From contig MWDE01000001.1 of assembly GCA_002070395.1 (NCBI GenBank), positions 84,986-148,985 on the forward strand: a DNA stretch of 64,000 nt, given 5' to 3'. Positions within the stretch are counted from its first letter, which is position 1, and each line of letters starts with the position of its first letter. Source of the DNA: Synergistetes bacterium ADurb.Bin155 (lineage in GTDB: Bacteria > Synergistota > Synergistia > Synergistales > Thermovirgaceae). Under the pieces are notes generated by a model, which was not told where the DNA came from, did not search any database, and saw only the letters and a program-made list of their open reading frames with translations. A program made the translations under genes and the position numbers. Positions 35,811 to 44,515 of the stretch are shown here, one piece after another.

Positions 35811-36953
35811 ATGAAAGCCAGGAACATCGCCGTCATCGGGGCCACGGGGAGCGTGGGGCGATCTGTCCTTGAAGTCTGTTCCTTCTTCCCCGACCTTTTC
35901 CGGGTCCGGGCCCTCGCCGCGGAGAAGGACGCTGAGGGGTTGTTAGGGCTGGGAAGGCGATTCAGCAGTGACCTTTTGATCCTGGCCGACCAAGGCTCTT
36001 CAGAAAAACTCCGCAGGATGGCAGGATCGGAGTTCACCTGCCGAGGAGGGGAGGAAGCTCTCCTTTCATTGGTCGAAGAGCCCCTCTGCGAAGAAGTGGT
36101 CTTCGCTTCTTCCGGGACAGGAGCCCTTCCCGCCCTTATAAGGGCGCTCCAAAAGGGAAAAAAGGCCTACCTCGCCAACAAGGAGATCCTCGTGGCTGCA
36201 GGCGAATGGGTCATGCCGCTGGCCCAGGGGAATATCATACCCCTGGACAGCGAGCATAACGCCGTCTGGCAGTGCCTTAGAGGCGAAGCGGAAGGCTCCG
36301 TGGAAAGGGTCTATCTCACCGCGTCCGGTGGGCCTTTCCTTCATAGCACTTTGGAGGAGCTGCGGGAGGTCACCTTTGAAAGGGCCAGCCGTCACCCGGT
36401 CTGGCCCATGGGGAAAAAGATCTCCGTCGATAGCGCCACCCTCATGAACAAGGGTATCGAGATGATCGAGGCCCATCACCTTTTTGGGCTGCCCATTGGG
36501 AAGATAGAAGCAGTGATCCATCCCCAGGCCCTGATCCACGGCATGGTGGAATTTATCGATGGATCGATCAAAATGCTCTATTCCAAGCCGGATATGAAGC
36601 TGGCGATAATGTCCGCCTTTGGAATGGAAGGTCGCCTGGCAAACCCGGACCCGGATCTGTCCCCGCCGGGGTTTCCCGGCATGGACCTGGTGTTCATGGA
36701 GCCCGATGAAGACAGATTCCCCTGTCTCGCTCTGGCCAAGGAGGCCTGCCGCCTTGGCGGAGCCTATCCCCCGCTCCTAGTAGGAGCCGACGAGGGGGCC
36801 GTGAACCTGTTCATGGAGGGGCGGATCTCTTTTACGGATATCGCCCCGACGATCGAGAGAGTGTTATCCTCCTGTCCCAGGGAGAGACCCCGTTCCTGGA
36901 TGGATGCCCTTGAGCTCGTGACCTGGGCGAGGGAAAGGGTTTTAAAGGGTTAG
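35811..36953 (+). CDS. dxr: 1-deoxy-D-xylulose 5-phosphate reductoisomerase
   Basis: Converts DXP to MEP with NADPH, the committed step of the MEP isoprenoid pathway. GATGSVGRSVLEV binds NADPH; ANKEILVAAG and LDSEHNAVWQCL hold the metal ligands, and SVDSATLMNKG is the substrate block. 380 residues fits. It starts two bases after cdsA. Together with ispG in the same run it shows that this organism uses the MEP route, feeding uppS. Confidence 0.96.
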   Translation: MKARNIAVIGATGSVGRSVLEVCSFFPDLFRVRALAAEKDAEGLLGLGRRFSSDLLILADQGSSEKLRRMAGSEFTCRGGEEALLSLVEEPLCEEVVFASSGTGALPALIRALQKGKKAYLANKEILVAAGEWVMPLAQGNIIPLDSEHNAVWQCLRGEAEGSVERVYLTASGGPFLHSTLEELREVTFERASRHPVWPMGKKISVDSATLMNKGIEMIEAHHLFGLPIGKIEAVIHPQALIHGMVEFIDGSIKMLYSKPDMKLAIMSAFGMEGRLANPDPDLSPPGFPGMDLVFMEPDEDRFPCLALAKEACRLGGAYPPLLVGADEGAVNLFMEGRISFTDIAPTIERVLSSCPRERPRSWMDALELVTWARERVLKG

Positions 36954-36983
36954 GCGGGTTATTCGCTACCCGAAAGGGATGAA

Positions 36984-38030
36984 ATGATGGGCTTGAGTGC
37001 GCTGGCTTTTGTACTGGTGATAGCGATCTGCGTTATTTCGCATGAGTTCGGGCACCTCGTGGTCGCAAGGTCCGCAGGTGTCCAGGTTCACGAGTTCTCC
37101 TTCGGGATGGGGCCTCTTCTCGTCGGATGGAAAAGAGGCGGCATGATCTGGTCCATCAGAGCGGTGCCGGTCGGAGGATTCGTCCGGCTGGCTGGAATGT
37201 CGGAAGAGCAGGGAGAGGAAGAGGTGCTGCCCGGCATGTCCTTCGCCGAGAAGTCACCCTGGAAACGCCTTGCGATCCTCGGCGGCGGCTCGGTTTCAAA
37301 CATCATCCTGGCGATCCTCTTCACGGCCTTTCTCCTTTGGGGGCACGGGATAATGGACCTGGAGAGCACCCGTATCGGGGAAGTCATGGCGGGATACCCG
37401 GCGGAGGAGCTTGGCCTACGGCCGGGGGATGTTGTAAAAGCAGTCTCCGGGGTGACTGTGGGAGACTGGGCCATCCTTTCATCCACCATAAGAGAAAAAG
37501 CCGCTCTGGGGCCGGTGGAATTGACCTTTGAACGGGACGGCGTGACCCATGAACTCCAGGGCAAGGTGCCTATGTCTCCGGAATACAAGGTCCCGCTTCT
37601 GGGGATAAGACCTTCCATGAAGAGGTACCCTTTCATTAAGGCCCTTTCAGGCTCCCTGGGTTACATAGGGGATTTCAGCATCGATATTGTCAAGGGGATA
37701 TGGTCGTGGGCGACGGGGAACGGCCAGGTCGAGATCACCGGTCCCCTGGGGATAGCGTCAATGGCGGGAAAAGCGGCCAGGGAGGGATTCTGGACCTTTC
37801 TAGCCTTCCTGTCAATGATCAGCCTCCACCTGGGCATCCTGAACCTGCTCCCCTTCCCAGCCCTCGACGGGGGGAGGATCCTCCTTGTCATGGGGGAGAT
37901 CATGACAGGCAAGAAGCTCCCCGAAAAATGGGAGAGCCTGGTCCACCTCGCGGGTTTCATCCTTTTGATCATTCTGCTCATCTTCGTTTCCTGGAAGGAT
38001 CTGATCAAACTCCTTCCAGTTGCCCGGTAG
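36984..38030 (+). CDS. rseP: Site-2 intramembrane metalloprotease RseP
   Basis: Membrane zinc protease that cleaves anti-sigma factors and remnant signal peptides. The HEFGH zinc motif lies at about residue 20 in the first helix, and FPALDGGRI (the LDG motif) in the third. One PDZ domain follows the first helix region (GYPAEELGLRPGDVVKAV). 348 residues. ATG 36984 and 36987 are both possible. No partner anti-sigma factor lies in the window. Confidence 0.94.
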   Translation: MMGLSALAFVLVIAICVISHEFGHLVVARSAGVQVHEFSFGMGPLLVGWKRGGMIWSIRAVPVGGFVRLAGMSEEQGEEEVLPGMSFAEKSPWKRLAILGGGSVSNIILAILFTAFLLWGHGIMDLESTRIGEVMAGYPAEELGLRPGDVVKAVSGVTVGDWAILSSTIREKAALGPVELTFERDGVTHELQGKVPMSPEYKVPLLGIRPSMKRYPFIKALSGSLGYIGDFSIDIVKGIWSWATGNGQVEITGPLGIASMAGKAAREGFWTFLAFLSMISLHLGILNLLPFPALDGGRILLVMGEIMTGKKLPEKWESLVHLAGFILLIILLIFVSWKDLIKLLPVAR

Positions 38031-38055
38031 GACCGAAGGGAGGTCGAAAAGGGAA

Positions 38056-39111
38056 ATGCCCGGAAGACCTGTGATGGTGGGATCCCTAGGGGTGGGAAAT
38101 GGTTTCCCCGTCAGGGTGGAAAGCATGCTGAAGACCCCGCTTCAGGACCTTCCCGGGTGCCTTGAGGAAACCCGGTCTTTGGCAGAAGAGGGTTGCGAAC
38201 TCGTCAGGGTGGCCTTTCCGGCGATGGGACTTTCAGGGGAGCTGTCGCGTTTGATAGAAGGCTCATCGATAGAGGTAATGGCCGACATCCATTTTGACCA
38301 TCGACTTGCCATCGGGGCGATCGACTCCGGTTGCCGGTCCGTCAGGATCAACCCGGGTAATATGGGCGGTCATCGGGGAATGAGGGAGTTGAGCCGCGCC
38401 GTCAACGACAATGGAGTAGTGGTGAGGATTGGGGCGAACTCGGGCTCACTCTCGAGGTCCCAAATGGAAAAAGCCGGCGGAGATGTCGGCAGAGCCTTGT
38501 TCGATGCCGTCAGCGAACAGGTAGGGCTCCTGCTGGACTGGGGCGTCGAGGAAATGATCCTTTCCGCGAAATCCTCATCAATAAAAACGACCCTGAGGGC
38601 CAATTCGATGATCGCGTCAACCTTCGATGCTCCTATCCATATAGGGCTTACCGAGTCGGGGCCGGACCAAAGGGGTGTGATCAAAAGCTCTGTCGCCGTC
38701 GGGTCGCTGCTTGGGAGCGGGATCGGCGATACTATAAGGATCAGCCTCACCGGTACTTCCCGGGAGGAAGTGATCGTGGGCAAAAGGATCCTTCAGTCTT
38801 CGGGCATCAGGCGATTCGAGGCGGAACTGGTCTCCTGCCCGGGCTGCGGCAGGAGAAGGGTCGATGTGGATCCCCTGGTGGCCATGATAGAACCCTTCCT
38901 GGCTATTCTCAGGAAGGATCTGAAGGTCGCGGTCATGGGTTGCGAAGTGAACGGCCCCGGGGAAGCGGCGGATTCCGACATCGGCATTGCCGGCACGCCG
39001 TCGGGGATCATGCTCTTTGCCGGGGGAAAGGTTATAGGATCTTGTGACCCCGATGAATTGCCCTCGAGGTTCATGGCGGCTTGCAGGGAGAGGGGTTTCA
39101 TTTCTCCCTGA
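38056..39111 (+). CDS. ispG: 4-hydroxy-3-methylbut-2-en-1-yl diphosphate synthase
   Basis: Iron-sulfur enzyme of the MEP pathway that makes HMBPP. RINPGNMGG and GLTESGPDQRGVIKS are substrate-binding blocks. Cluster ligands are SCPGCGRRRVD and MGCEVNGPGEAADSDIG (two Cys in the first, Cys and Glu in the second). 351 residues fits the short bacterial form. ATG 38056 follows AAAGGGA; the frame is open to TTG 38020 inside rseP. The next gene has its own promoter. Confidence 0.95.
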   Translation: MPGRPVMVGSLGVGNGFPVRVESMLKTPLQDLPGCLEETRSLAEEGCELVRVAFPAMGLSGELSRLIEGSSIEVMADIHFDHRLAIGAIDSGCRSVRINPGNMGGHRGMRELSRAVNDNGVVVRIGANSGSLSRSQMEKAGGDVGRALFDAVSEQVGLLLDWGVEEMILSAKSSSIKTTLRANSMIASTFDAPIHIGLTESGPDQRGVIKSSVAVGSLLGSGIGDTIRISLTGTSREEVIVGKRILQSSGIRRFEAELVSCPGCGRRRVDVDPLVAMIEPFLAILRKDLKVAVMGCEVNGPGEAADSDIGIAGTPSGIMLFAGGKVIGSCDPDELPSRFMAACRERGFISP

Positions 39112-39120
39112 CCCGCTCAA

Positions 39121-39148
39121 TTGACACCCCCCCTTCTGACGATATAAT
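39121..39148 (+). promoter_or_regulatory. Consensus sigma-70 promoter before the pdaD operon
   Basis: TTGACA at 39121-39126 and TATAAT at 39143-39148, both perfect matches, with a 16-base spacer. The start codon of pdaD lies 49 bases downstream. It is the strongest promoter seen in the window for a protein-coding operon. Confidence 0.9.
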
Positions 39149-39196
39149 GATATGCGCTTTTTTGGGGAATGACCATCGAGGGGAGGTTGCCTTGCA

Positions 39197-39667
39197 ATGT
39201 TGCCCGTACCAGAACTTTTCACGCTCGTGGTGGGCCGCGGTGAGGGGAAAAAGAAACTGACGGCCTTCGATTCAGCTCTTCTGGATGCCGGGGTCGGCAA
39301 TATGAATCTCCTACGCGTGAGCAGCGTCCTCCCGCCTAAATGTGCTTTCAGAACGGAACTGAAGATGCCCTTCGGCTCACTTCTGCCTATCGCCTATGGT
39401 TCGATCACGAGCGATGTTCCCGGGGAGACCATCTCCGCCGCGATAGGGGTTGGCCTTCCTGAAGAGCCAGATTCTTTCGGGATGATCTTCGAATTCTCAG
39501 GATTTTGCCCAGGGTCGGAAGCTGCGATAAAGGTTGAGGAGATGGTGAGGGAAGCCTTTGCAATGCGCTCACTAGGTCTCAGAGAAGTAAAGGTCAAGGC
39601 GATCGATCACGTAGTAAAAGAATGCGGGACCGTGTTCGCCGGTTGCCCGCTTTTCTTTCCCTTTTAG
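39197..39667 (+). CDS. pdaD: Pyruvoyl-dependent arginine decarboxylase
   Basis: Converts arginine to agmatine. The proenzyme cleaves itself at the Ser-Ser bond in RVSSVLPP (about residue 42), forming a pyruvoyl group. IAYGSITSD, ISAAIGVGLP and a Glu in the C-terminal part fit the PdaD family, and 156 residues is the usual length. ATG 39197 has GGGGAGG upstream. It heads pdaD-speE-speB, a complete agmatine-based polyamine route apart from the supply of decarboxylated SAM. Confidence 0.93.
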   Translation: MLPVPELFTLVVGRGEGKKKLTAFDSALLDAGVGNMNLLRVSSVLPPKCAFRTELKMPFGSLLPIAYGSITSDVPGETISAAIGVGLPEEPDSFGMIFEFSGFCPGSEAAIKVEEMVREAFAMRSLGLREVKVKAIDHVVKECGTVFAGCPLFFPF

Positions 39668-39684
39668 GGGAAGGACTTAGGGCG

Positions 39685-40533
39685 ATGCAAAAGAGACACA
39701 ATGACATCTGGTTCACGGAGTACCAGACAAGGCATTTAAGGCTGGGCTTGAGCATAACCAAGGTCCTGGCCAATATCCAGACCCCTTTCCAGCACCTCCT
39801 CGTGGTGGAAACAGACGAGTATGGGAAGCTGATGGCCCTTGACGGCGCGATACAGGTTACGGAAAAGGATGAATTCACTTACCATGAAATGCTTGCCCAT
39901 GTCGTCCTCACGGCCCACCCAAACCCGCGACGGGTCCTCATCGTTGGTGGCGGGGATGGGGGGAGCGCCAGGGAAGCGGTCAAACACCCTTCCGTCGAGG
40001 AAGTAGTCCTGGTCGATATCGACCAGGAGGTCATAAACGCCTCGAGGCAATTCTTCCCCGCATTGAGCGCCGGCCTGGAAGATCCCAGGGTCACCGTTCT
40101 GACGATGGACGCTCTTGAGTATGTCAGGGGGAAAAAAGGTGAATTCGACGTCGTTATCGTCGACAGCACCGACCCCGTCGATTTCGCTGAAGGTCTTTTC
40201 CGTGAACCCTTTTACAGAGACGTCCATCGAGCGCTCAATGAGGAAGGTCTCATAGCGGCCCAGACCGAATCTCCCTTTACTGATCCTGACATACTGACGG
40301 GGTCCGCCTTGGAAATGAAACGGGTCTTCCCAATCGTCAAGGTTTACTGGGGGGCGATGCCCACCTATCCGACGGGGATGTGGACCTACCTGGCGGGGTC
40401 AAAGGTCCATGACCCTGAAGAGCTGAGGAGTCCCCTTCCAGGGAGGACCAGGTACTATTCCGGCCGGATCCACAGAGCCTCTTTTGTTCTCCCTCCTTTC
40501 CTGGAAGAACTGCTGGCCGAACGGAACGAATAG
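39685..40533 (+). CDS. speE: Spermidine synthase-family aminopropyltransferase
   Basis: Transfers an aminopropyl group from decarboxylated SAM to a polyamine acceptor. VLIVGGGDGGSAREAVKH binds the nucleotide; ALDGAIQVTEKDEFTYHEML and VIVDSTDPV hold catalytic Asp residues. 282 residues. ATG 39685 follows AGGGGAAGGA; the longer frame overlaps pdaD. Acceptor could be putrescine or, as in Thermus, agmatine; sequence alone does not decide. No speD is next to it. Confidence 0.92.
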   Translation: MQKRHNDIWFTEYQTRHLRLGLSITKVLANIQTPFQHLLVVETDEYGKLMALDGAIQVTEKDEFTYHEMLAHVVLTAHPNPRRVLIVGGGDGGSAREAVKHPSVEEVVLVDIDQEVINASRQFFPALSAGLEDPRVTVLTMDALEYVRGKKGEFDVVIVDSTDPVDFAEGLFREPFYRDVHRALNEEGLIAAQTESPFTDPDILTGSALEMKRVFPIVKVYWGAMPTYPTGMWTYLAGSKVHDPEELRSPLPGRTRYYSGRIHRASFVLPPFLEELLAERNE

Positions 40534-40535
40534 CC

Positions 40536-41390
40536 TTGGAAAGGTTCATCGCGAGCCGAAGGTCCATAAAAGGTGTGACGTGGATCCTCCAGGGAGTCCC
40601 CCTCGACATGACCGTATCCCGCTTTCACGGGACCTCGGAGGGGCCTCGTACCATAAGGAGGGAATCCCGGCACCTGGAAACATTCAGCACCCTTCTTCTT
40701 GGGGAGCTTCAGGACGTTCCCTTCGCAGATGTCGGGGACATCGAGCTCGTCCCCGGCGACCTGCACCTTTCCCTTGAAACGATCAAGGCGGTTTCCTCAA
40801 GTTTTTTCCGTAGAGGCCTCAAGGTCGCTACCCTGGGCGGCGAACACCTTGCGACGCTACCCGTGTTGGAAGCCGCTTCGGAGGTTTACCCCGGTATGGC
40901 GGTCATCCACCTCGATGCCCACGCGGACTTAAGGGATCGCTACCGGGGGACGAAAAAAAATCATGCCACCGTCATGCGCCGTGTTGCGGAGAGGTGCCTC
41001 GCGAGCCCTTCCCTTCTTTTCCAGTTCGGCATAAGGTCCGCGTCGGCCGATGAGTACCGGTGGGGAAAGGAGAACACCTCCTTCTTCCCCCTCGAACTGT
41101 CGGCCCCCTTGAGGGATGTCATTTCCATGCTGGGGCGGAGGCCGGTCTACCTTTCCCTCGATATCGATATCGTTGACCCGGGGGAGGCTCCCGGCACAGG
41201 TACCCCGGAGCCTTGCGGTTTTTCGGCCCGAGAGGTCCTTCAAGCCCTGACCCTCATGAAGGACCTCTGCATGATCGGCTTCGACATCGTAGAGGTGAGC
41301 CCCCCCAACGACATTAACGGAATAACCTCTGTCCTGGCGGCCGGTCTGACCCGGGAATGCCTGATCATGTGGGGAAGGGGCGACTCCTAA
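40536..41390 (+). CDS. speB: Agmatinase-family ureohydrolase
   Basis: Binuclear manganese ureohydrolase of 284 residues. Metal ligands lie in GGEHLATLPV, HLDAHADLRD and SLDIDIVDPGEAPGTGTPEP. It should cleave agmatine to putrescine and urea, or N1-aminopropylagmatine to spermidine. Being in one operon with pdaD and speE makes arginase less likely. TTG 40536 lies two bases after the speE stop. A hairpin at 41477-41500 closes the transcript. Confidence 0.9.
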   Translation: MERFIASRRSIKGVTWILQGVPLDMTVSRFHGTSEGPRTIRRESRHLETFSTLLLGELQDVPFADVGDIELVPGDLHLSLETIKAVSSSFFRRGLKVATLGGEHLATLPVLEAASEVYPGMAVIHLDAHADLRDRYRGTKKNHATVMRRVAERCLASPSLLFQFGIRSASADEYRWGKENTSFFPLELSAPLRDVISMLGRRPVYLSLDIDIVDPGEAPGTGTPEPCGFSAREVLQALTLMKDLCMIGFDIVEVSPPNDINGITSVLAAGLTRECLIMWGRGDS

Positions 41391-41476
41391 GAGCCTCGCC
41401 CTTGTCCGCGTTCCCGCACTCTGACGTGGGGCTGACCGGCCGCCCAGGGGGTCTCTTAGAGGTCCGTGGGCGTCAG

Positions 41477-41500
41477 GGGAATGGTCCCGTTCCCGTTTTT
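41477..41500 (+). terminator. Probable terminator after speB
   Basis: GGGAA (41477-41481) pairs with TTCCC (41490-41494) over an eight-base loop, followed by GTTTTT. Short stem, so moderate confidence. The 172-base gap between speB and arcA otherwise holds only a TATACT box (41516-41521) that may be a -10 for arcA. Confidence 0.6.
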
Positions 41501-41562
41501 CTACCGTCGATGGCTTATACTAATCCTCGGGGCAAATTCTAAGAGACGGGGAGGTATCTTTC

Positions 41563-42795
41563 GTGGCCAATGAGGGCGGTTCTTTCAGCGTATCGTCGGA
41601 AGTCGGTAAACTGAAAAGGGTCATGCTTCACAGGCCCGGCAAGGAACTGGAACGCCTCACCATCGATAACAAGGACGAACTTCTCTTCGACGACATACTC
41701 TGGCTGGAAGAGGCCCAAAAGGAGCACGACACCTTTGCCGACCTCCTTCGGGATAACGGGGTGGAGGTGGTTTACTTCAGAAATTGTCTTTCCCATGTAC
41801 TTGGGGAAGACTCTGTCAGGGACTCTCTCCTCGACGAAGTGCTCGCCCTTGAGGCTATCGACATCCCCCTGGTCTCGGCCCTCAAGGGTGTTCTCATGGA
41901 AGTGAGCGCCAGCGAACTTGCCGAAATACTCATCGCCGGCCTCACAAAAATGGAAGCCCTGGAGATCCTCCCCCCCTGCAGGAGTCTTGTCCTGAGAGCG
42001 ATGGGCGACCGGGATTTCTTGATCCACCCTCTCCCCAACCTCTATTTCCAGAGGGATCCCTTCTCATTCATCAATTCGGGCGTAATAATCAGCGTCATGT
42101 CCTTCGAGGCCCGGAGGAAGGAACCGCTCTACGCCCGCTATATATTCAAGAACCACCCCTATTTCAAGGGTATAGAATTCCTCTTTGGGGACCACCCCCG
42201 CGATACCTACCCTTATCGCATCGAGGGGGGGGATATCCTTGTCCTCTCGGACTCCGTAGTGGCCATCGGGATCAGCCAAAGGACAGCGGCGGGGACCCTG
42301 CAGATCGTCGGCAAGAGGATCGCTGAAAAAGCCGGGGTCAAGACCGTTTTGGCGGTAGACATCCCCAAGAGTCGGGCGGCCATGCACCTTGACACGGTCT
42401 TCACCATGGTGGACCATGACGCCTTCACCATTTACCCGGAAGTGAAGGAATACATCCGGATATGGCAACTCGAGTACTCCCCCGAGGGGGAGATCACTTC
42501 TGTCATTGAACACCAGAACTTGGGGGCTTGCCTGAGGAAAGTGCTCCAGCTTGATGCTATCCGTTTCATTGAGACCGGGGGCGGGGACCCCGTCGCCGCG
42601 GCAAGGGATCAGTGGAATGACGGGACCAACACCCTGGCTATCGCTCCCGGGGTCGTCATCACTTATAGAAGGAATGTCGTCTCCAATAGGGTGCTCCAGG
42701 CCAACGGGATAAAGGTCTTTGAGGTGAAAGGCGCTGAACTCGGCAGGGGGCGGGGAGGCCCCAGGTGCATGAGCATGCCCCTGACCCGGGATTAG
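41563..42795 (+). CDS. arcA: Arginine deiminase
   Basis: Hydrolyses arginine to citrulline and ammonia. Catalytic residues are visible in FQRDPFSF, EGGDILVL, MHLDTVFTM and the C-terminal RGGPRCMSMPLTR, whose Cys is the nucleophile. 410 residues fits. GTG 41563 follows GGGGAGG. With argF next door it provides two of the three steps of the arginine deiminase pathway; carbamate kinase is not in the window. Confidence 0.96.
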   Translation: MANEGGSFSVSSEVGKLKRVMLHRPGKELERLTIDNKDELLFDDILWLEEAQKEHDTFADLLRDNGVEVVYFRNCLSHVLGEDSVRDSLLDEVLALEAIDIPLVSALKGVLMEVSASELAEILIAGLTKMEALEILPPCRSLVLRAMGDRDFLIHPLPNLYFQRDPFSFINSGVIISVMSFEARRKEPLYARYIFKNHPYFKGIEFLFGDHPRDTYPYRIEGGDILVLSDSVVAIGISQRTAAGTLQIVGKRIAEKAGVKTVLAVDIPKSRAAMHLDTVFTMVDHDAFTIYPEVKEYIRIWQLEYSPEGEITSVIEHQNLGACLRKVLQLDAIRFIETGGGDPVAAARDQWNDGTNTLAIAPGVVITYRRNVVSNRVLQANGIKVFEVKGAELGRGRGGPRCMSMPLTRD

Positions 42796-42840
42796 CCAAG
42801 GCCGAAGCTTCAACTTACAAGAAAACAGGAGGGGAATGGA

Positions 42841-43788
42841 ATGCCGATCAACCTGAGAGGAAGAAGTTTTCTCACCCTTAAGGATTTCACCACCGGGGAG
42901 ATCCAGTACCTGCTCGACCTTTCGGTCTCGCTGAAGGAGAAAAAGAGAATGGGGATAAGGGGCAACACCCTTGCCGGAAAGAGTATCGCCCTGATCTTCG
43001 AGAAGCCCTCCACCAGGACGAGATGCGCCTTTACCGTGGCCTGCGTCGACGAAGGCGGCCATCCGGAATTCCTGGGAAAGAACGATATTCAGCTGGGCCA
43101 CAAGGAGTCCGTCAAGGATACCGCCAAGGTCCTGGGCAGGATGTTTGACGGGATACAGTTTCGAGGTTTCAAACAGTCCGTTGTTGAAGACCTGGCCCTT
43201 TACTCAGGAGTTCCCGTCTGGAACGGCCTCACCGACCAGTATCACCCCACCCAGATCCTCGCCGATTTCCTGACGATACAGGAGAATTTCGGAAAACTGA
43301 AGGGGCTCAGGCTGGTCTACGTTGGGGATGGAAGGAACAATATGGCCAATTCCCTGATGATCGGTTCGGCCAAGATGGGGATCCACTTCGCGATCGCAGC
43401 CCCGGGAGACCTCTTCCCCGAAAAGGATCTCGTGGAAGAATGCAGGGTGATCGCTTCCGATACGGGGGCCACGATCGAATTTTTCGAGGACCCGCGGAAG
43501 GCCGTCAGCAAGGCCGACGCGATCTACACCGACGTATGGGCCTCGATGGGGGAAGAGGACAAGCTCGCCGAAAGAATGGCCCTGCTGAAGCCTTACCAGG
43601 TCAATTCCGACCTTCTGAAAGCCACGGGGAATGCCGACTGCATCTTCCTTCATTGCCTGCCGGCTGTGAAGGGGAACGAGGTGACCGAGGAAGTATTCGA
43701 ATCCAGGAACTCCAAGGTATTCGATGAGGCTGAGAACAGGCTTCATACGATAAAGGCGATAATGGTGTCCACTATAGGGGATCTTTAG
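42841..43788 (+). CDS. argF: Ornithine carbamoyltransferase
   Basis: Interconverts ornithine plus carbamoyl phosphate and citrulline. [10 protein letters not shown] binds carbamoyl phosphate, [21 protein letters not shown] and [10 protein letters not shown] are the other family blocks. 315 residues fits. It lies 45 bases after arcA with AGGAGG before the ATG, so it is probably catabolic (arcB role, citrulline to ornithine plus carbamoyl phosphate), although anabolic use cannot be excluded. Confidence 0.95.
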   Translation: MPINLRGRSFLTLKDFTTGEIQYLLDLSVSLKEKKRMGIRGNTLAGKSIALIFEKPSTRTRCAFTVACVDEGGHPEFLGKNDIQLGHKESVKDTAKVLGRMFDGIQFRGFKQSVVEDLALYSGVPVWNGLTDQYHPTQILADFLTIQENFGKLKGLRLVYVGDGRNNMANSLMIGSAKMGIHFAIAAPGDLFPEKDLVEECRVIASDTGATIEFFEDPRKAVSKADAIYTDVWASMGEEDKLAERMALLKPYQVNSDLLKATGNADCIFLHCLPAVKGNEVTEEVFESRNSKVFDEAENRLHTIKAIMVSTIGDL

Positions 43789-43851
43789 ACCGCGTCCCTA
43801 AGATCCCGCGTTAGACGAGCAGGAAAGACCCATTTGGAGGAAGTGAGAGAT

Positions 43852-44013
43852 ATGGCTGGAAAGATCACTTACCGATGCGCCTCCTGCGGCAAGGAGTTCG
43901 ACTTGGCCGAGGAAGATCAGGCGCTTCGTTGCCCCGAGTGTCGCGGGCGTACGCTCATCGTCGTCAAGGGCAACCCCAGGAAAAAGAAGGGGAAATGCGC
44001 CCCGGCCGGGTGA
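43852..44013 (+). CDS. Small zinc-ribbon protein
   Basis: 53 residues starting at ATG 43852, with GGAGG about 12 bases upstream. CASCGKEF and CPECRGR form a four-Cys zinc ribbon of the kind seen in RNA polymerase subunit P / Rpc12 and small rubredoxin-like proteins; the tail is Lys-rich (NPRKKKGK). Function is unknown. It follows argF by 63 bases on the same strand and may be co-transcribed. It faces nikR. Confidence 0.75.
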   Translation: MAGKITYRCASCGKEFDLAEEDQALRCPECRGRTLIVVKGNPRKKKGKCAPAG

Positions 44014-44022
44014 GGCATCTGA

Positions 44023-44040
44023 CGGTGACGGTCGTCACCG
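44023..44040. repeat. Perfect inverted repeat between zinc-ribbon gene and nikR
   Basis: CGGTGACG and CGTCACCG flank a two-base centre. It lies ten bases after the zinc-ribbon stop, between converging genes. Without a T run on the plus strand; it may slow or stop transcription from either side, or bind a protein. Confidence 0.5.
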
Positions 44041-44069
44041 ACAAGGACCCCCGACCCTGGTTTCCCGCT

Positions 44070-44477
44070 TCAGGGGATCGTCGTAATGACCGGGTCGGAA
44101 CTGGAGACATCCCTTAACCCGCTCAATTGCCGGATGAATTCTTTGACCCTGGACGCCTTGCCGTGAAAAACGACGCTTTCGAAACAATGGTGATGGTCGG
44201 CATGGATATGGGTCGAGCAGATTATGAGGTCCCCGAAATCATGCTGCAGGCTGGTTATTTCCCGGGCCGAATCACCGGAGTGATGATCGTAGGTTAGAGT
44301 GACGGTCCCGAAGACGGTCTTCTCGCCATCTTCCCAGCATGATTCGGAGATAAAACGCCGGATCAGCTCTCTCAGGGCTTCTGACCTGTTCCGGAAACCC
44401 CGCGTATCGACCCAGGAATCGAATTTTTCCAAAAGGGGCGCGGGCAGGGAGACGCTGAACCTTGCCAGTTTGTCCAA
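44070..44477 (-). CDS. nikR: Nickel-responsive transcriptional regulator NikR
   Basis: 135 residues: an N-terminal ribbon-helix-helix DNA-binding domain (ARFSVSLPAPLLEKFDSW, NRSEALRELI) and a C-terminal ACT-like nickel domain. The four nickel ligands are in place: His in TYDHHSG, two His in THIHADHHH and the Cys in HHCFE. It represses nickel uptake genes when nickel is abundant; none is in the window. TTG 44477 follows GGAGGTGAT. It is divergent from the nitrilase gene with only 38 bases between the starts. Confidence 0.93.
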   Translation of the reverse strand: MDKLARFSVSLPAPLLEKFDSWVDTRGFRNRSEALRELIRRFISESCWEDGEKTVFGTVTLTYDHHSGDSAREITSLQHDFGDLIICSTHIHADHHHCFESVVFHGKASRVKEFIRQLSGLRDVSSSDPVITTIP

Positions 44478-44515
44478 AATATCACCTCCGAGCGAGGATC
44501 GAGGGGGGAAGGGCC

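Noticed and set aside
42064..43101. 345-codon minus-strand open frame across arcA and argF
   Set aside because: Antisense to two well-supported enzymes; Gly/Pro/His-rich text without motifs.
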